A stretch of 64,000 nt of DNA from Nocardioides dongkuii (lineage in GTDB: Bacteria > Actinomycetota > Actinomycetes > Propionibacteriales > Nocardioidaceae). Positions 10,289 through 18,784 of this stretch are shown one piece after another. Location of the stretch: NCBI RefSeq assembly GCF_014127485.1, contig NZ_CP059903.1, forward strand, positions 558,001 through 622,000, written 5' to 3'. The notes below the pieces were generated by a model. The model did no database searches, had not been told where the DNA came from, and saw only the letters and a list, made by a program, of their open reading frames with translations. The stretch's first letter is position 1; every line of letters begins with the position of its first letter. The position numbers were made by a program, and so were the translations under genes.

Positions 10289-10894
10289 ATGGCTTCCCCA
10301 TCGGCAACACGCGTCACACGACGCCGCCAGCGCAGCACCCGCCTGACGGTCGCGGTGGCGCTCCTGGTGCTCGCGACGGCCGCCGTCGCCGGCGCGGTCC
10401 TCAGCGGCTCCTGGCCCCTGGTCACCGGCGCCGCGATCCTCGCCGTCGTCCTCGGTGCCGCGGCGACCCGCATCACCCACACCGAGCTCGCGCAGACCCG
10501 CCGGGACGCCGCCCGGGACCGCGCCGAACAGGCCCAGGCCTACCGGCGCCTGACCGAGGTGCGCACCGCCGAGCACGCGACGTACGTCGCCTCGGTGGAG
10601 GCCCGGATCGCCGAGAAGGAGGCCACGCTCGCGAGCCTGCAGGACGCCCTGGGCGAGTCCCAGCTGCGCGCCGCCGACACGACCCGCAAGATGAACGCCG
10701 AGGCCCGCCGCGCCGACCTCGCCGAGCGCGACGGCGCCCGCCTCACGACCCGCCTCGACGAGGCCGAGCAGACCGCGGCCGAGGCCGTCGTCCTGGTCGC
10801 CGAGCTCGAGCAGCAGGTCGACGTGCTCCGCGCCGAGCTCGACGCGGTCACCGCGGCGTGGCGCGCGTCGGAGGCCGTGCGCAAGCGCGCCTGA
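10289..10894 (+). CDS. Membrane-anchored coiled-coil protein of unknown function
   Basis: 201 residues. A basic N-terminal tail (RVTRRRQRSTR) is followed by two closely spaced hydrophobic helices at about 20-62. The remaining about 130 residues are rich in Ala, Glu, Arg and Leu with heptad spacing, a long cytoplasmic coiled coil. It occupies the place of an Ala/Arg-rich membrane protein between DUF3180 and DUF2520 in M. tuberculosis (Rv3604c), but I cannot show homology. A role as a membrane scaffold is conceivable; no enzyme motif is present. Confidence 0.75.
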   Translation: MASPSATRVTRRRQRSTRLTVAVALLVLATAAVAGAVLSGSWPLVTGAAILAVVLGAAATRITHTELAQTRRDAARDRAEQAQAYRRLTEVRTAEHATYVASVEARIAEKEATLASLQDALGESQLRAADTTRKMNAEARRADLAERDGARLTTRLDEAEQTAAEAVVLVAELEQQVDVLRAELDAVTAAWRASEAVRKRA

Positions 10895-10910
10895 CCCCCT
10901 ACGGCAGAAT

Positions 10911-12011
10911 ATGGGCGTGATGCCCGAGGACTCCAGGTTCGAGCGCGACCCCGACGAGCTGGTCCCGGAGCCGTCCGGGATCCCTGACGGCTGGACCGTC
11001 GAGGCCCCCGACCCCAGCGACCGCTCCGACGTCGACCGGCTCACCGCGCTGCTGCGCGCGCACGAGCGGCACGGCCGCGGCTGGGCGGGATCCGGCGTCG
11101 ACGACGTGCTCGTCGAGGTCTCCGAGCGCGGCCTGCGGACCCGCGAGAACGTCGTGGTCCGCGACGAGACGGGCGAGATCCGCGCGTGGGGGAGCGTCCA
11201 CGACCGTGCCGGCGGCCGGATGCTCTTCGTCCACGTGGTCGAGCGCGACCTCCCCGACGAGGTGGCGGACGCGTGCTCCGAGGTGCTCTTCGAGTGGGCG
11301 GTCGGCCAGGCCCGCGCCGTCGGCGCCGCCCGCGGCCTGGAGGTCCAGCAGATCGACACCGGCGCCTTCGCCGACGACGACCGCCAGCACCGGTGGCTCG
11401 AGGGCGCCGGCTTCACCTGCGTGCGCACCTGGCACCAGCAGACCCGTCCGGTCGACCCCGGCGAGGTGGGGCTGGTGCCCGACCCCGCGGACTGGGAGCA
11501 GCGCGGCGTGCGGTTCCGGCGGGTACGCCGTGCCGGCGACGGGATGCCCGACGACGGCGACCTGCGCGAGGTCCACGACGTCCTCGAGGAGGCGTTCAAG
11601 GACCACTTCAACTCCCAGGAGGAGACCTTCGACGAGTTCCTCCACCGGCTGCGCGAGGACCCCGGCCACCGCTGGGACCACTGGTGGCTGGCCGAGCTCG
11701 AGGGCGACCTCGACGAGGACGGCCGGCCGCGCGCGGTCGGGGCGCTGCTCGGCACCGTCTCGGAGAGCGCCCAAGGCCCCGACGGGTCCTACGTGAGCTA
11801 CATCGGCGTCCGCTCGGCCGCCCGCGGGCGCGGGGTGGCCAAGGGGCTGCTGCGCACGATCATCGCCGACGCCGCCGCCCGCGGGCGCGACCGCGTCGGG
11901 CTGGAGGTGGACGCCGACTCCCCGACCGGCGCCGCCGGGCTCTACACGTCGCTGGGCTGGGAGACGAAGTACGTCACCGAGTCCTGGCACCGCGACGTGC
12001 GGGTCGACTGA
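10911..12011 (+). CDS. GNAT-family N-acetyltransferase with two GNAT folds
   Basis: 366 residues with two tandem GNAT-like domains, roughly 20-190 and 205-365. The C-terminal one carries the acetyl-CoA loop VRSAARGRGVAKGLL and the later AAGLYTSLGWE motif of active members. The N-terminal one is degenerate. The double architecture resembles mycothiol synthase (MshD)-like proteins, but the substrate is not evident. Starts at 10911, 10917 or 10920 are all possible; none has a clear Shine-Dalgarno. It lies outside the conserved fol-pan block and converges on the ABC ATPase gene. Confidence 0.82.
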   Translation: MGVMPEDSRFERDPDELVPEPSGIPDGWTVEAPDPSDRSDVDRLTALLRAHERHGRGWAGSGVDDVLVEVSERGLRTRENVVVRDETGEIRAWGSVHDRAGGRMLFVHVVERDLPDEVADACSEVLFEWAVGQARAVGAARGLEVQQIDTGAFADDDRQHRWLEGAGFTCVRTWHQQTRPVDPGEVGLVPDPADWEQRGVRFRRVRRAGDGMPDDGDLREVHDVLEEAFKDHFNSQEETFDEFLHRLREDPGHRWDHWWLAELEGDLDEDGRPRAVGALLGTVSESAQGPDGSYVSYIGVRSAARGRGVAKGLLRTIIADAAARGRDRVGLEVDADSPTGAAGLYTSLGWETKYVTESWHRDVRVD

Positions 12012-12024
12012 GTCGACTGAGGGG

Positions 12025-13020
12025 TCACTCCGCCAGCGAGGCGCGCAGCGCGCGGTGCACGCCGTTGGGCGTGAGCACGCCGACGAACCGCGCGCCGTCC
12101 TTGACCCCGACGACGCCTCGGTCGTCGCGGAGCATGGCCGCGAGCGCGTCCTCCAGCGAGCTGCCGACCTCGACCACCGCGCCCAGCGCGCCCGCGCTCA
12201 CGCCGTCCAGGGGCTCGAGGTGCTCGGCGACGACCATCGTCACGCTGAGCCGGCGCAGGCCGCGGGTCGAGCCCACGAAGTCGGCCACGAAGTCGTCGGC
12301 CGGGCGGCCGAGCACCTCGGCCGGGGTGCCGAGCTGCGCCAGCCGGCCGCCGGACGCGAAGACCGCCACCCGGTCGCCCATCCGCACCGCCTCGTCGAGG
12401 TCGTGGGTGACCAGCACGACCGTCTTGCCGAGGTCGCGCTGCAGCCGGCGGAACTCGTCCTGGAGCCGGACCCGCACCACCGGGTCGACCGCCCCGAACG
12501 GCTCGTCCATGAGCAGCACCGGCGGGTCGGCGGCGAGCGCGCGGGCCACCCCGACCCGCTGGCGCTGACCGCCGGAGAGCTGGTGGGGGTAGCGGTCGGC
12601 GTACGTCGCCGGGTCGAGGCCGACGAGCTCCATCAGCTCCAGCGCGCGCCGCCGCGCGGTCGCCTTGGTCTCGCCGTACAGCAGCGGCACGGTCATCACG
12701 TTGGTGACGACCTTCTGGTGGGGGAAGAGCCCGACCTGCTGGATGACGTAGCCGATGCCCCGGCGCAGCGCCACGGGGTCGGAGCGGGTCACGTCGACGC
12801 CGTCGATCTCGATGGTGCCGGTGCTCGGCTCGATGAGCCGGTTGATCATCTTCAGCGTCGTGGACTTGCCGCAGCCCGACGGGCCCACGAGGCAGACCAC
12901 CTCACCGCGGCCCACCTCGAGGTGGAGGTCGTGGACGGCGACCGTGCCGTCGGCGTACGTCTTGCCGACGCCGGCCAGCCGGATCATGGCGTCGCCGGGT
13001 GCCGGGCCGGTACCTTCCAT
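12025..13020 (-). CDS. ABC transporter ATP-binding protein, glycine betaine/choline type (OpuCA/ProV-like)
   Basis: 331 residues: Walker A GPSGCGKST, Q-loop, signature LSGGQRQRVGVARAL and Walker B LLMDEPFGAVD, followed after about residue 235 by a C-terminal region with one CBS-like segment (DDRGVVGVKDGARFVGVLT). An ATPase with a CBS region is typical of osmoprotectant importers, where CBS domains sense ionic strength. The ATG at 13020 overlaps by two bases the ATG of the divergent permease gene. An internal ATG at 12987 is the alternative start, but a -10 hexamer sits seven bases before 13020. It is encoded opposite to its permease and binding-protein partners. Confidence 0.92.
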   Translation of the reverse strand: MEGTGPAPGDAMIRLAGVGKTYADGTVAVHDLHLEVGRGEVVCLVGPSGCGKSTTLKMINRLIEPSTGTIEIDGVDVTRSDPVALRRGIGYVIQQVGLFPHQKVVTNVMTVPLLYGETKATARRRALELMELVGLDPATYADRYPHQLSGGQRQRVGVARALAADPPVLLMDEPFGAVDPVVRVRLQDEFRRLQRDLGKTVVLVTHDLDEAVRMGDRVAVFASGGRLAQLGTPAEVLGRPADDFVADFVGSTRGLRRLSVTMVVAEHLEPLDGVSAGALGAVVEVGSSLEDALAAMLRDDRGVVGVKDGARFVGVLTPNGVHRALRASLAE

Positions 13021-13732
13021 GACCGTGACCCTACCGACGCAGGGCCCGCCCGCCGACGATCCGACCTGCTACAGCCGGTTCGTCAACGAGTGGCTCTGCT
13101 GGCAGTACGTCGAGGACCGGCGCGGCGAGATCCTCGACGCCCTGGCCGAGCACGTCGCGATCACGCTGGCCGCGGTCGCGCTGGGCGTCCTGCTCGCGCT
13201 TCCGCTCGCGCTGCTGGCCCGCCGGTTCCCGCGGCTGGAGACCGCCGTCCTGGGGTTCAGCACCGGGCTCTACACGATCCCGTCGCTGGCGCTGCTGCCA
13301 CTGCTGGTCCCGTTCACCGGGCTGTCGGCGGCGACCGTCGTGATCGGGCTCGGCCTCTACGCGCTGACGATCCTCGTGCGGGCGCTCCTCGACGGCCTGC
13401 GCTCGGTGCCCGACGACGTCCGGGAGGCGGCCACCGGGCTCGGGTACGGGCGCGCCCGGCTGCTGGTCCGCGTGGAGCTGCCGCTGGCCCTGCCCGTGGT
13501 GATGGCCGGCCTGCGCGTGGCGACGGTCTCGACCGTCGCGCTGACCACGATCGGCACCCTGGTCGCCTACGGCGGCCTCGGGGACCTGATCTCCCACGGG
13601 GTGCAGCGCGACTTCCGGTCCGAGCTGCTCACGGCGGCGCTGCTCTGCGTCGCGCTCGCCGCGCTCCTCGACGTGGTGCTCGTCGTGACCCAGCGCCTGC
13701 TGACCCCGTGGACGCGGGGGGCCGGCGCGTGA
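13019..13732 (+). CDS. Osmoprotectant-type ABC transporter permease (first copy)
   Basis: About 237 residues with five to six transmembrane helices and the permease-ATPase coupling loop (VREAATGLGYGRARLLVRVELPLA region) characteristic of the BinpDT_transp_1 fold. The N-terminal segment CYSRFVNEWLCWQYVEDR is an extracytoplasmic lead into the first helix, as in choline/glycine-betaine permeases. The ATG at 13019 lacks a Shine-Dalgarno; a GTG at 13025 is an alternative. Its stop overlaps the GTG of the second permease by four bases. Confidence 0.9.
   Translation: MTVTLPTQGPPADDPTCYSRFVNEWLCWQYVEDRRGEILDALAEHVAITLAAVALGVLLALPLALLARRFPRLETAVLGFSTGLYTIPSLALLPLLVPFTGLSAATVVIGLGLYALTILVRALLDGLRSVPDDVREAATGLGYGRARLLVRVELPLALPVVMAGLRVATVSTVALTTIGTLVAYGGLGDLISHGVQRDFRSELLTAALLCVALAALLDVVLVVTQRLLTPWTRGAGA
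13028..13033 (-). promoter_or_regulatory. -10 element TAGGGT (minus strand) for the ABC ATPase gene
   Basis: Read on the minus strand, TAGGGT is followed by seven bases and the ATG at 13020. The element lies inside the start of the divergent permease gene, so the two transcription starts must nearly coincide. Confidence 0.45.
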
Positions 13733-14487
13733 ACCTCTTCGCCGAGACCTGGTCCTACCTGCTCGACGGCACGCACTGGACCGGCGACGGCGGCCTCCTC
13801 GCCCGGCTGGTCGAGCAGCTCCTCCTGACGGTGACCGCGCTCGGCGCGGCGCTGCTGGTCGGGCTGCCGGTCGCGCTGTGGCTCGGGCACCGGGGGCGCG
13901 GCGGGTTCCTCGCCGTCAACATCTCGAACGTCGGGCGCGCGGTCCCGACGTTCGCGCTGCTCGCCATCCTGGTGGCGGCGGACTGGCCGGGGTCGGCGCC
14001 GCTGGGTCCCTACGGGCGCGCGGGGCTGGCGACCCTGATCGCCCTCGCCCTCTTCGCGCTGCCGCCGATCATCACCAACGCCTACGTCGGGGTCCGCGAG
14101 GTGCCGCACGAGGTCCGGGAGGCGGCCCGCGGCATGGGGATGTCGGAGCGCCAGCTGTTCCGGCGCGTCGAGCTGCCGCTGGCGCTGCCGGTCGTCGCCT
14201 CCGGCGTCCGGCTCGCGCTGGTGCAGGTGTGGGCGACCGCGACCATCGCCGCCCTGGTCGCGGGGCCCGGCCTGGGCCGGATCATCACCGAGGGCTTCGC
14301 GCGCAACGATTACGCCCAGGGGATGGCCGGCGCGGTGGTGGTGGCGGGCGTCGCCCTGGTCCTCGAGCTGGCCGCCGCCGGCGTGCAGCGGGCCTTCGAC
14401 CCCCTGCCCCGGGGCCCGGCGCGAGCTCGCGACGACGACGTGTCGGAGCCCGCGGCTACCGTGGCAGGAGCACCCACCGGGGGCTGA
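13729..14487 (+). CDS. Osmoprotectant-type ABC transporter permease (second copy)
   Basis: 252 residues with about six transmembrane helices and the coupling motif VREAARGMGMSERQLFRRVELPLA. It is a second permease of the same family, so the importer is likely a heterodimer of the two. The start is a GTG overlapping the previous stop (GTGA), implying translational coupling. Two hairpins separate it from the binding-protein gene, 62 bases downstream. Confidence 0.92.
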   Translation: MNLFAETWSYLLDGTHWTGDGGLLARLVEQLLLTVTALGAALLVGLPVALWLGHRGRGGFLAVNISNVGRAVPTFALLAILVAADWPGSAPLGPYGRAGLATLIALALFALPPIITNAYVGVREVPHEVREAARGMGMSERQLFRRVELPLALPVVASGVRLALVQVWATATIAALVAGPGLGRIITEGFARNDYAQGMAGAVVVAGVALVLELAAAGVQRAFDPLPRGPARARDDDVSEPAATVAGAPTGG

Positions 14488-14529
14488 GCGGGAACCCCCG
14501 CACGCCGGACACGCGTGGCACGCGCCACG
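14478..14529 (+). repeat. Two tandem hairpins between permease and binding-protein genes
   Basis: CGGGGG/CCCCCG (14478-14500, 11-base loop) and CGTGGC-ACGC-GCCACG (14514-14529) can fold in the mRNA. Such structures before a binding-protein gene often adjust the ratio of binding protein to permease; that role is inferred here. Confidence 0.35.
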
Positions 14530-14549
14530 GGACACAGAAGGTCGACCAG

Positions 14550-15500
14550 ATGAAGACACGCCGCTCGCTCGCCGCCGCCCTCTCCGTCGGCGTCCTCTCC
14601 GTCCTCGCGGCCGGCTGCGCCGGCGACGACCTCGCCGAGGACGACAACGGCCCGTCCGCCGACCAGGGGTCCGGTGCGGGCACCTCGGTGGTCATCGGCA
14701 GCCAGTCCTTCGACGAGGCCGCGCTGGTCACCGCGATGTACGAGCAGCTGCTCGAGGAGGAGGGCTACGACGTCGAGACCCGGCTGGTCGACACCCGGCC
14801 GGTCTACCTCAACGAGATGCCCGACGCCGTCCAGATCGCCCCGGAGTACGTCGCCGGCGTGGTCGACCAGCTCCACACCGACGCCAACGGGCCCGACGCC
14901 GAGCCGATCTCGACCAGCGACGTGCAGGAGACCGTCGACGCGGGCGCGGAGCTGCTCGAGGAGAAGGGCATCACCCTGCTCGAGCCCTCGGCGGCGTACT
15001 CCGCCAACGGCTACTTCGTCAGCCAGGAGTACGCCGACGCCGAGGGCGTCACCGCGCTCTCCGACCTCGAGGGCGAGCCGGTCACCCTCGCCGCCGCCCC
15101 CGACTGCAAGGGCCGGGCCGACTGCGAGCAGGGCCTGCGCGAGGTCTACGGCATCGACGTCACCCTCGAGCCGCTCGGCTACGCCTCGACCGAGACCTTC
15201 CAGGCCGTCCTCGACGGCGAGGCGCAGCTCGGCCAGACCAGCACCCTCGACGTCACCCTCGAGGACCAGGGCCTGCTGATGGTCGAGGACGACCGCGGCA
15301 TCCAGCCCGCCCAGAACCTCGTCCCCGCCGTGTCCACGGAGTTCCTCGAGGAGCACCCCGACGTCGAGGAGCCGCTCAACGAGCTGATGGGCGCCCTCGA
15401 CAACGAGACGCTGGGCGAGCTCCTCGTCCGGGTCAGCGTGGACCGGGAGCCGGTCGAGGACGTCGCGCGGTCCTTCCTCCAGGAGCAGGGCCTGGTCTGA
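14550..15500 (+). CDS. Substrate-binding lipoprotein of the osmoprotectant-type ABC importer (OpuAC domain)
   Basis: 316 residues. The signal peptide ends in the lipobox LAAGC (Cys near residue 24), followed by an acidic linker, so the mature protein is lipid-anchored outside the membrane. The remainder is an OpuAC/ProX-type periplasmic-binding fold starting VVIGSQSFDEAALVTAMYEQ, with the DAVQIAPEYVAGVV region that in the family lines the ligand pocket. Likely ligands are choline, glycine betaine or another quaternary amine; which one cannot be told from sequence. It is downstream of both permeases on the same strand. Confidence 0.9.
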   Translation: MKTRRSLAAALSVGVLSVLAAGCAGDDLAEDDNGPSADQGSGAGTSVVIGSQSFDEAALVTAMYEQLLEEEGYDVETRLVDTRPVYLNEMPDAVQIAPEYVAGVVDQLHTDANGPDAEPISTSDVQETVDAGAELLEEKGITLLEPSAAYSANGYFVSQEYADAEGVTALSDLEGEPVTLAAAPDCKGRADCEQGLREVYGIDVTLEPLGYASTETFQAVLDGEAQLGQTSTLDVTLEDQGLLMVEDDRGIQPAQNLVPAVSTEFLEEHPDVEEPLNELMGALDNETLGELLVRVSVDREPVEDVARSFLQEQGLV

Positions 15501-15506
15501 GGCGGC

Positions 15507-17342
15507 TCACCGCGACCCGTCGCGTGCTCGCCGGCAGGCCTCCTCGGCCGCGGCCGGGTCGCGGACCGGCTCCCGCAGCTGCTGGGGTTGCGGGGCGTCG
15601 CGCGTGACCTCCCGGGGGGCGGTCCAGGACGCCGCGACGGTGAAGTCCCGGGGCGTGGCGCCGAAGGTGGCCAGCACCGAGGCCGGCAGCCGCCGCGGCC
15701 CCCGGGGCTCGGTCAGCACCCAGGCCCGGGCGAGCTCGTCGCAGGGGACCGTCGCGAGCGCCGCGGCCGCGTGCTCCGCGCTGCCCGGGTAGCCGCCGAA
15801 GAGCCACGGCTGGCCGGGGGCGTGCGCGCCCCAGGCGTGCAGCAGGCCGGGCGACCTGCCCGTCAGGTCCAGCACCGGCTCGCCCTCCTCGAGCCCGGCG
15901 GCGCGGACGGCGGCCGTGGTGTCGCCCAGGTGCCGGGCGACCGCGGGGTGCAGCGTCAGGCCGCTGCCCCGCACGGTGGCCGGCGCGTCGAGCTGCCAGG
16001 CCGGGCCGGGCTGGCGGTACGGCGCCACCACGGCCGGGAGCACGACCAGCACGGCGAGCACCTGGGCGCCCAGCAGCAGCGGGGCCAGGACCCACCGGAA
16101 CCGGGGCCGCCCGGCCAGCGGGGCCACGAGCACCACCGCGAGGAGCACCCAGAAGACGGCGGCCTGCCCGGCGACCCGCCAGTAGTCGTTGTTGGTGCCG
16201 AACGCGAACCCGTGCGGCAGCAGCACGAGGAGCCCCGCCACGGCCCACTGGGCGCGGGTGATCCGGCGGACCGCCGGCCGGCCCCCGAGGAGGAGGAGGA
16301 GCCCGAGCCCGGCGAGCGGGAGCCCGAGCAGGAGGGAGGCGCTGAAGGGGTCCGCGACGACGAAGACGTCGGCGTCGCCGCGGGTTCCCCACACCGCCAG
16401 GCCGACCACCAGCGCAGCGCCGAGCCCGCACGTCACTTGAGTCCGGACGTCGTGCGCCACGCCGGCCAGGGTGGCCAGCGCCGTCCCCGCCGCCACCGCG
16501 ACCAGCACCCCGGCCTGGGCGAGGCTGGGCTCGTAGGCGTCCCAGCGCAGCGCCGCCCCGAGCCCGTGGCCGCCGTCGAGCGCAGCGAGCAGGTCCGTGC
16601 CGTCGCGCAGCCGCCGGACGAACGCTGCGACCGAGCCGTCGATCGCGATCGCGGTGAGGAGCAGCAGGCCCGCCGCCGTCAGCGCCGCGACCGCCAGCCC
16701 CCGGAGGTGGACCGTGCCCGCGGCCACGAGGACGACGGCGACGAGGACCGCCAGCGCCAGCGCGGTCGTCGGCTTCGCCAGGAAGGTCAGCCAGCCGCCG
16801 ACACCGACGAGGACCCAGCCGACCCACGTCGCCCGGTCCCCGGCGGCCCCGGACACGACCAGCACCACGCCGGTGACCGCCACGAGCAGCCCCTGGAGCG
16901 ACAGGGAGTTGTAGCTGGGGGTCAGCAGCCCGAGCGAGAAGACCCCCGTGGCCGTGGTCGCCAGCCCGGCCGAGCAGACCAGGGCCTGCCACCGGGCCTC
17001 GGGGCGCCAGCCCGCCAGGCGGGTCAGCACCTGGTGGGCCAGCACCCAGGCCAGGGCGAGCACGAGCAGCACGTTCACCGTGCGCAGCAGCGCGACGTCG
17101 CCCCCGAGCAGGACGTGGAGCGGGTGGTAGACGAAGCCGAACTGCGAGGTCGACGCGGCGTACCTCCCGGGCTCGGAGAGCCAGAGCAGGTAGTAGCCCT
17201 CGTCGGTGAGGTCCAGGCCGCGACCGCTCAGCCAGACGAGGGCGACGACCACCGAGAGGGTCAGTGCGCCGGAGACGACCAGGGCCGCCGTGGCGCTCCG
17301 GGACCCGTCCTCCTCGTGATGATCGATGCGGCATTCTGGCAC
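15507..17342 (-). CDS. Multi-pass membrane glycosyltransferase-like protein (GT-C type)
   Basis: 611 residues with about 12 hydrophobic helices. The first outside loop has DLTDEGYYLLW (about 45-55), resembling the acidic loop of GT-C enzymes that use polyprenyl-phosphate sugars, and PSYNS occurs near 135. A soluble-looking C-terminal stretch of about 130 residues follows. It probably transfers a sugar outside the membrane to a surface glycan. The start is a GTG at 17342. It is divergent from the GT-B genes that begin the island, separated by 113 bases, and related in layout to the truncated gene at the left edge. Confidence 0.7.
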   Translation of the reverse strand: MPECRIDHHEEDGSRSATAALVVSGALTLSVVVALVWLSGRGLDLTDEGYYLLWLSEPGRYAASTSQFGFVYHPLHVLLGGDVALLRTVNVLLVLALAWVLAHQVLTRLAGWRPEARWQALVCSAGLATTATGVFSLGLLTPSYNSLSLQGLLVAVTGVVLVVSGAAGDRATWVGWVLVGVGGWLTFLAKPTTALALAVLVAVVLVAAGTVHLRGLAVAALTAAGLLLLTAIAIDGSVAAFVRRLRDGTDLLAALDGGHGLGAALRWDAYEPSLAQAGVLVAVAAGTALATLAGVAHDVRTQVTCGLGAALVVGLAVWGTRGDADVFVVADPFSASLLLGLPLAGLGLLLLLGGRPAVRRITRAQWAVAGLLVLLPHGFAFGTNNDYWRVAGQAAVFWVLLAVVLVAPLAGRPRFRWVLAPLLLGAQVLAVLVVLPAVVAPYRQPGPAWQLDAPATVRGSGLTLHPAVARHLGDTTAAVRAAGLEEGEPVLDLTGRSPGLLHAWGAHAPGQPWLFGGYPGSAEHAAAALATVPCDELARAWVLTEPRGPRRLPASVLATFGATPRDFTVAASWTAPREVTRDAPQPQQLREPVRDPAAAEEACRRARDGSR

Positions 17343-17390
17343 GCCAGGGGAGCTGCCTCCCGGCGACGCGGGACGCCCCGGCCGGCGTGT

Positions 17391-17396
17391 TAGCGT
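17391..17396 (+). promoter_or_regulatory. -10 element TAGCGT upstream of a short leader ORF
   Basis: TAGCGT is followed by six bases and a GTG (17403) that opens an 18-codon reading frame ending in an ATGA overlap with the glycosyltransferase start. It is the most likely promoter of the first plus-strand operon of the island. Confidence 0.45.
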
Positions 17397-17402
17397 CGCG
17401 CG

Positions 17403-17459
17403 GTGTCGACCTCGAGCCTGCTCCGCCGAGGGGACTCGGTCCCGAGAGTGCGCGGATGA
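17403..17459 (+). CDS. Putative leaderless 18-residue upstream peptide coupled to the glycosyltransferase gene
   Basis: GTG at 17403, six bases after a TAGCGT hexamer, opens a frame of 18 codons (VSTSSLLRRGDSVPRVRG) ending in TGA at 17457-17459, which overlaps the next gene's ATG (17456-17458) by two bases. The downstream ATG has no convincing Shine-Dalgarno, so ribosomes could reach it by re-initiation. The peptide shows no similarity I recognise. The call rests on the promoter spacing and the ATGA overlap and could be coincidence. Confidence 0.35.
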   Translation: MSTSSLLRRGDSVPRVRG

Positions 17460-18784
17460 GTCGCCGCAGCCACCTGATCTACCTCGCCATCGGCTTCCCT
17501 CCCGCGGCGAAGAGCTCGGCGTACCGGATGCGGGAGACGGCGAACCAGTTCGTCGCCCAGGGGTGGGACGTCACCGTCGTCACCATCGCGCAGAGCTCGT
17601 GGGAGCGGGACTTCGGTCTGGACCCGACCCTGCTGGAGGGGGTCGACCCGCGGATCGAGGTCGTCGAGCTGCCCCTGGTCCGTGAGGACCTGGAGACCGA
17701 CATCCGCACCTACTCCCGGGAGCGCGCGCTGCGCCCGAGCGTGTGGGCCGCGGAGTTCCGCCAGAGCGGGTGGGACGCGTTCCCCGAGCCCATCTACGGC
17801 GGGTGGCGCGCGGACCTCGAGGACGCCGTGCGGGACCTGCACGCGAGCAAGCCCGCCCAGCTGGTCCTGGCCACCTGCGTCCCGTACGTGACGATGGCGG
17901 CCGCCCACACGCTCTGGCGGACCGCAGGGGTCCCGTACGCCGTCGACTTCCGGGACGGCTGGTCCATCGACGTCATCGGCGGCGAGGAGGCCTTCGCCCC
18001 CGACTCCGAGCAGGGCCGCTGGGAGCGCCGCGTGCTCGAGGACGCCCTCTCGCTGTGGCTGGTCAACGACCCGATCGCGGACTTCTACCGGCGGCGGTAC
18101 CCCGACCTGGCCGACCGGTTCCACGTGGTGCGCAACGGCTACGACGAGGACAGCGTGCCCGCCGGCCTGCACCGGCCCGACCCCGAGGCCGGCCTGGTCT
18201 TCGGGCACCTGGGCGTGCTGACCTCGCCGCCGGAGCTCCTGGAGGCGCTGATCGAGGCCTGGAAGCTCGCCCGGCGACGCGACCCGCTGCTGGCCCGGAG
18301 CCGGCTCGAGATCCGCGGCCAGGTCGGCTCCGGCGCCCGGCGCGAGGCGAACACCCACATGACCCTGATCCGCGAGGCCGGTCCGCACGGCGTCTCCTTC
18401 GGCGGGGCCGCGCCCAAGGCCGACGTCCCCCGGATCTTCGCCGGCTGGGACGTGCTGGTGCTGATGATCATGGGGGGCCGGTACATGACCTCGGGGAAGG
18501 TCTACGAGTACGCCGCCACGGGGCTGCCCGTCATGTCGGTCCACGAGGTGGAGCACGACGCCACCACGGTGATGACCGGACACCCGCTGTGGGTGCAGCC
18601 GTGCGGCTTCGACGTCTCCCGGCTGGCCGACGCGTTCTGCGCCGCCGCCGCCCTCGCCCTCTCGGCGACGGACGAGGAGCGCGAGGCGGCGAGACGCCAC
18701 GCGGCCCAGTTCGCCCGGGCCGCGCAGCTGGGGCCGGCGGTGCGGGCGCTCTCCCGGCTGGTCGATCCGGAGGGAGACGCATGA
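17456..18784 (+). CDS. GT-B glycosyltransferase (GT4-like)
   Basis: 442 residues. The N-terminal domain begins HLIYLAIGFPPAAKSSAYRMRE, the acceptor-domain pattern of GT4 enzymes (a glycine/proline loop followed by a helix). The C-terminal domain contains GHLGVLTSPPELLEALIEAW and YEYAATGLPVMSV, which resembles the donor-binding E-x7-E region. It is likely a cytosolic or membrane-associated sugar transferase for the surface polymer. The ATG overlaps the stop of a short leader frame, and its own stop overlaps the next glycosyltransferase start (ATGA). Confidence 0.82.
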   Translation: MSRRSHLIYLAIGFPPAAKSSAYRMRETANQFVAQGWDVTVVTIAQSSWERDFGLDPTLLEGVDPRIEVVELPLVREDLETDIRTYSRERALRPSVWAAEFRQSGWDAFPEPIYGGWRADLEDAVRDLHASKPAQLVLATCVPYVTMAAAHTLWRTAGVPYAVDFRDGWSIDVIGGEEAFAPDSEQGRWERRVLEDALSLWLVNDPIADFYRRRYPDLADRFHVVRNGYDEDSVPAGLHRPDPEAGLVFGHLGVLTSPPELLEALIEAWKLARRRDPLLARSRLEIRGQVGSGARREANTHMTLIREAGPHGVSFGGAAPKADVPRIFAGWDVLVLMIMGGRYMTSGKVYEYAATGLPVMSVHEVEHDATTVMTGHPLWVQPCGFDVSRLADAFCAAAALALSATDEEREAARRHAAQFARAAQLGPAVRALSRLVDPEGDA

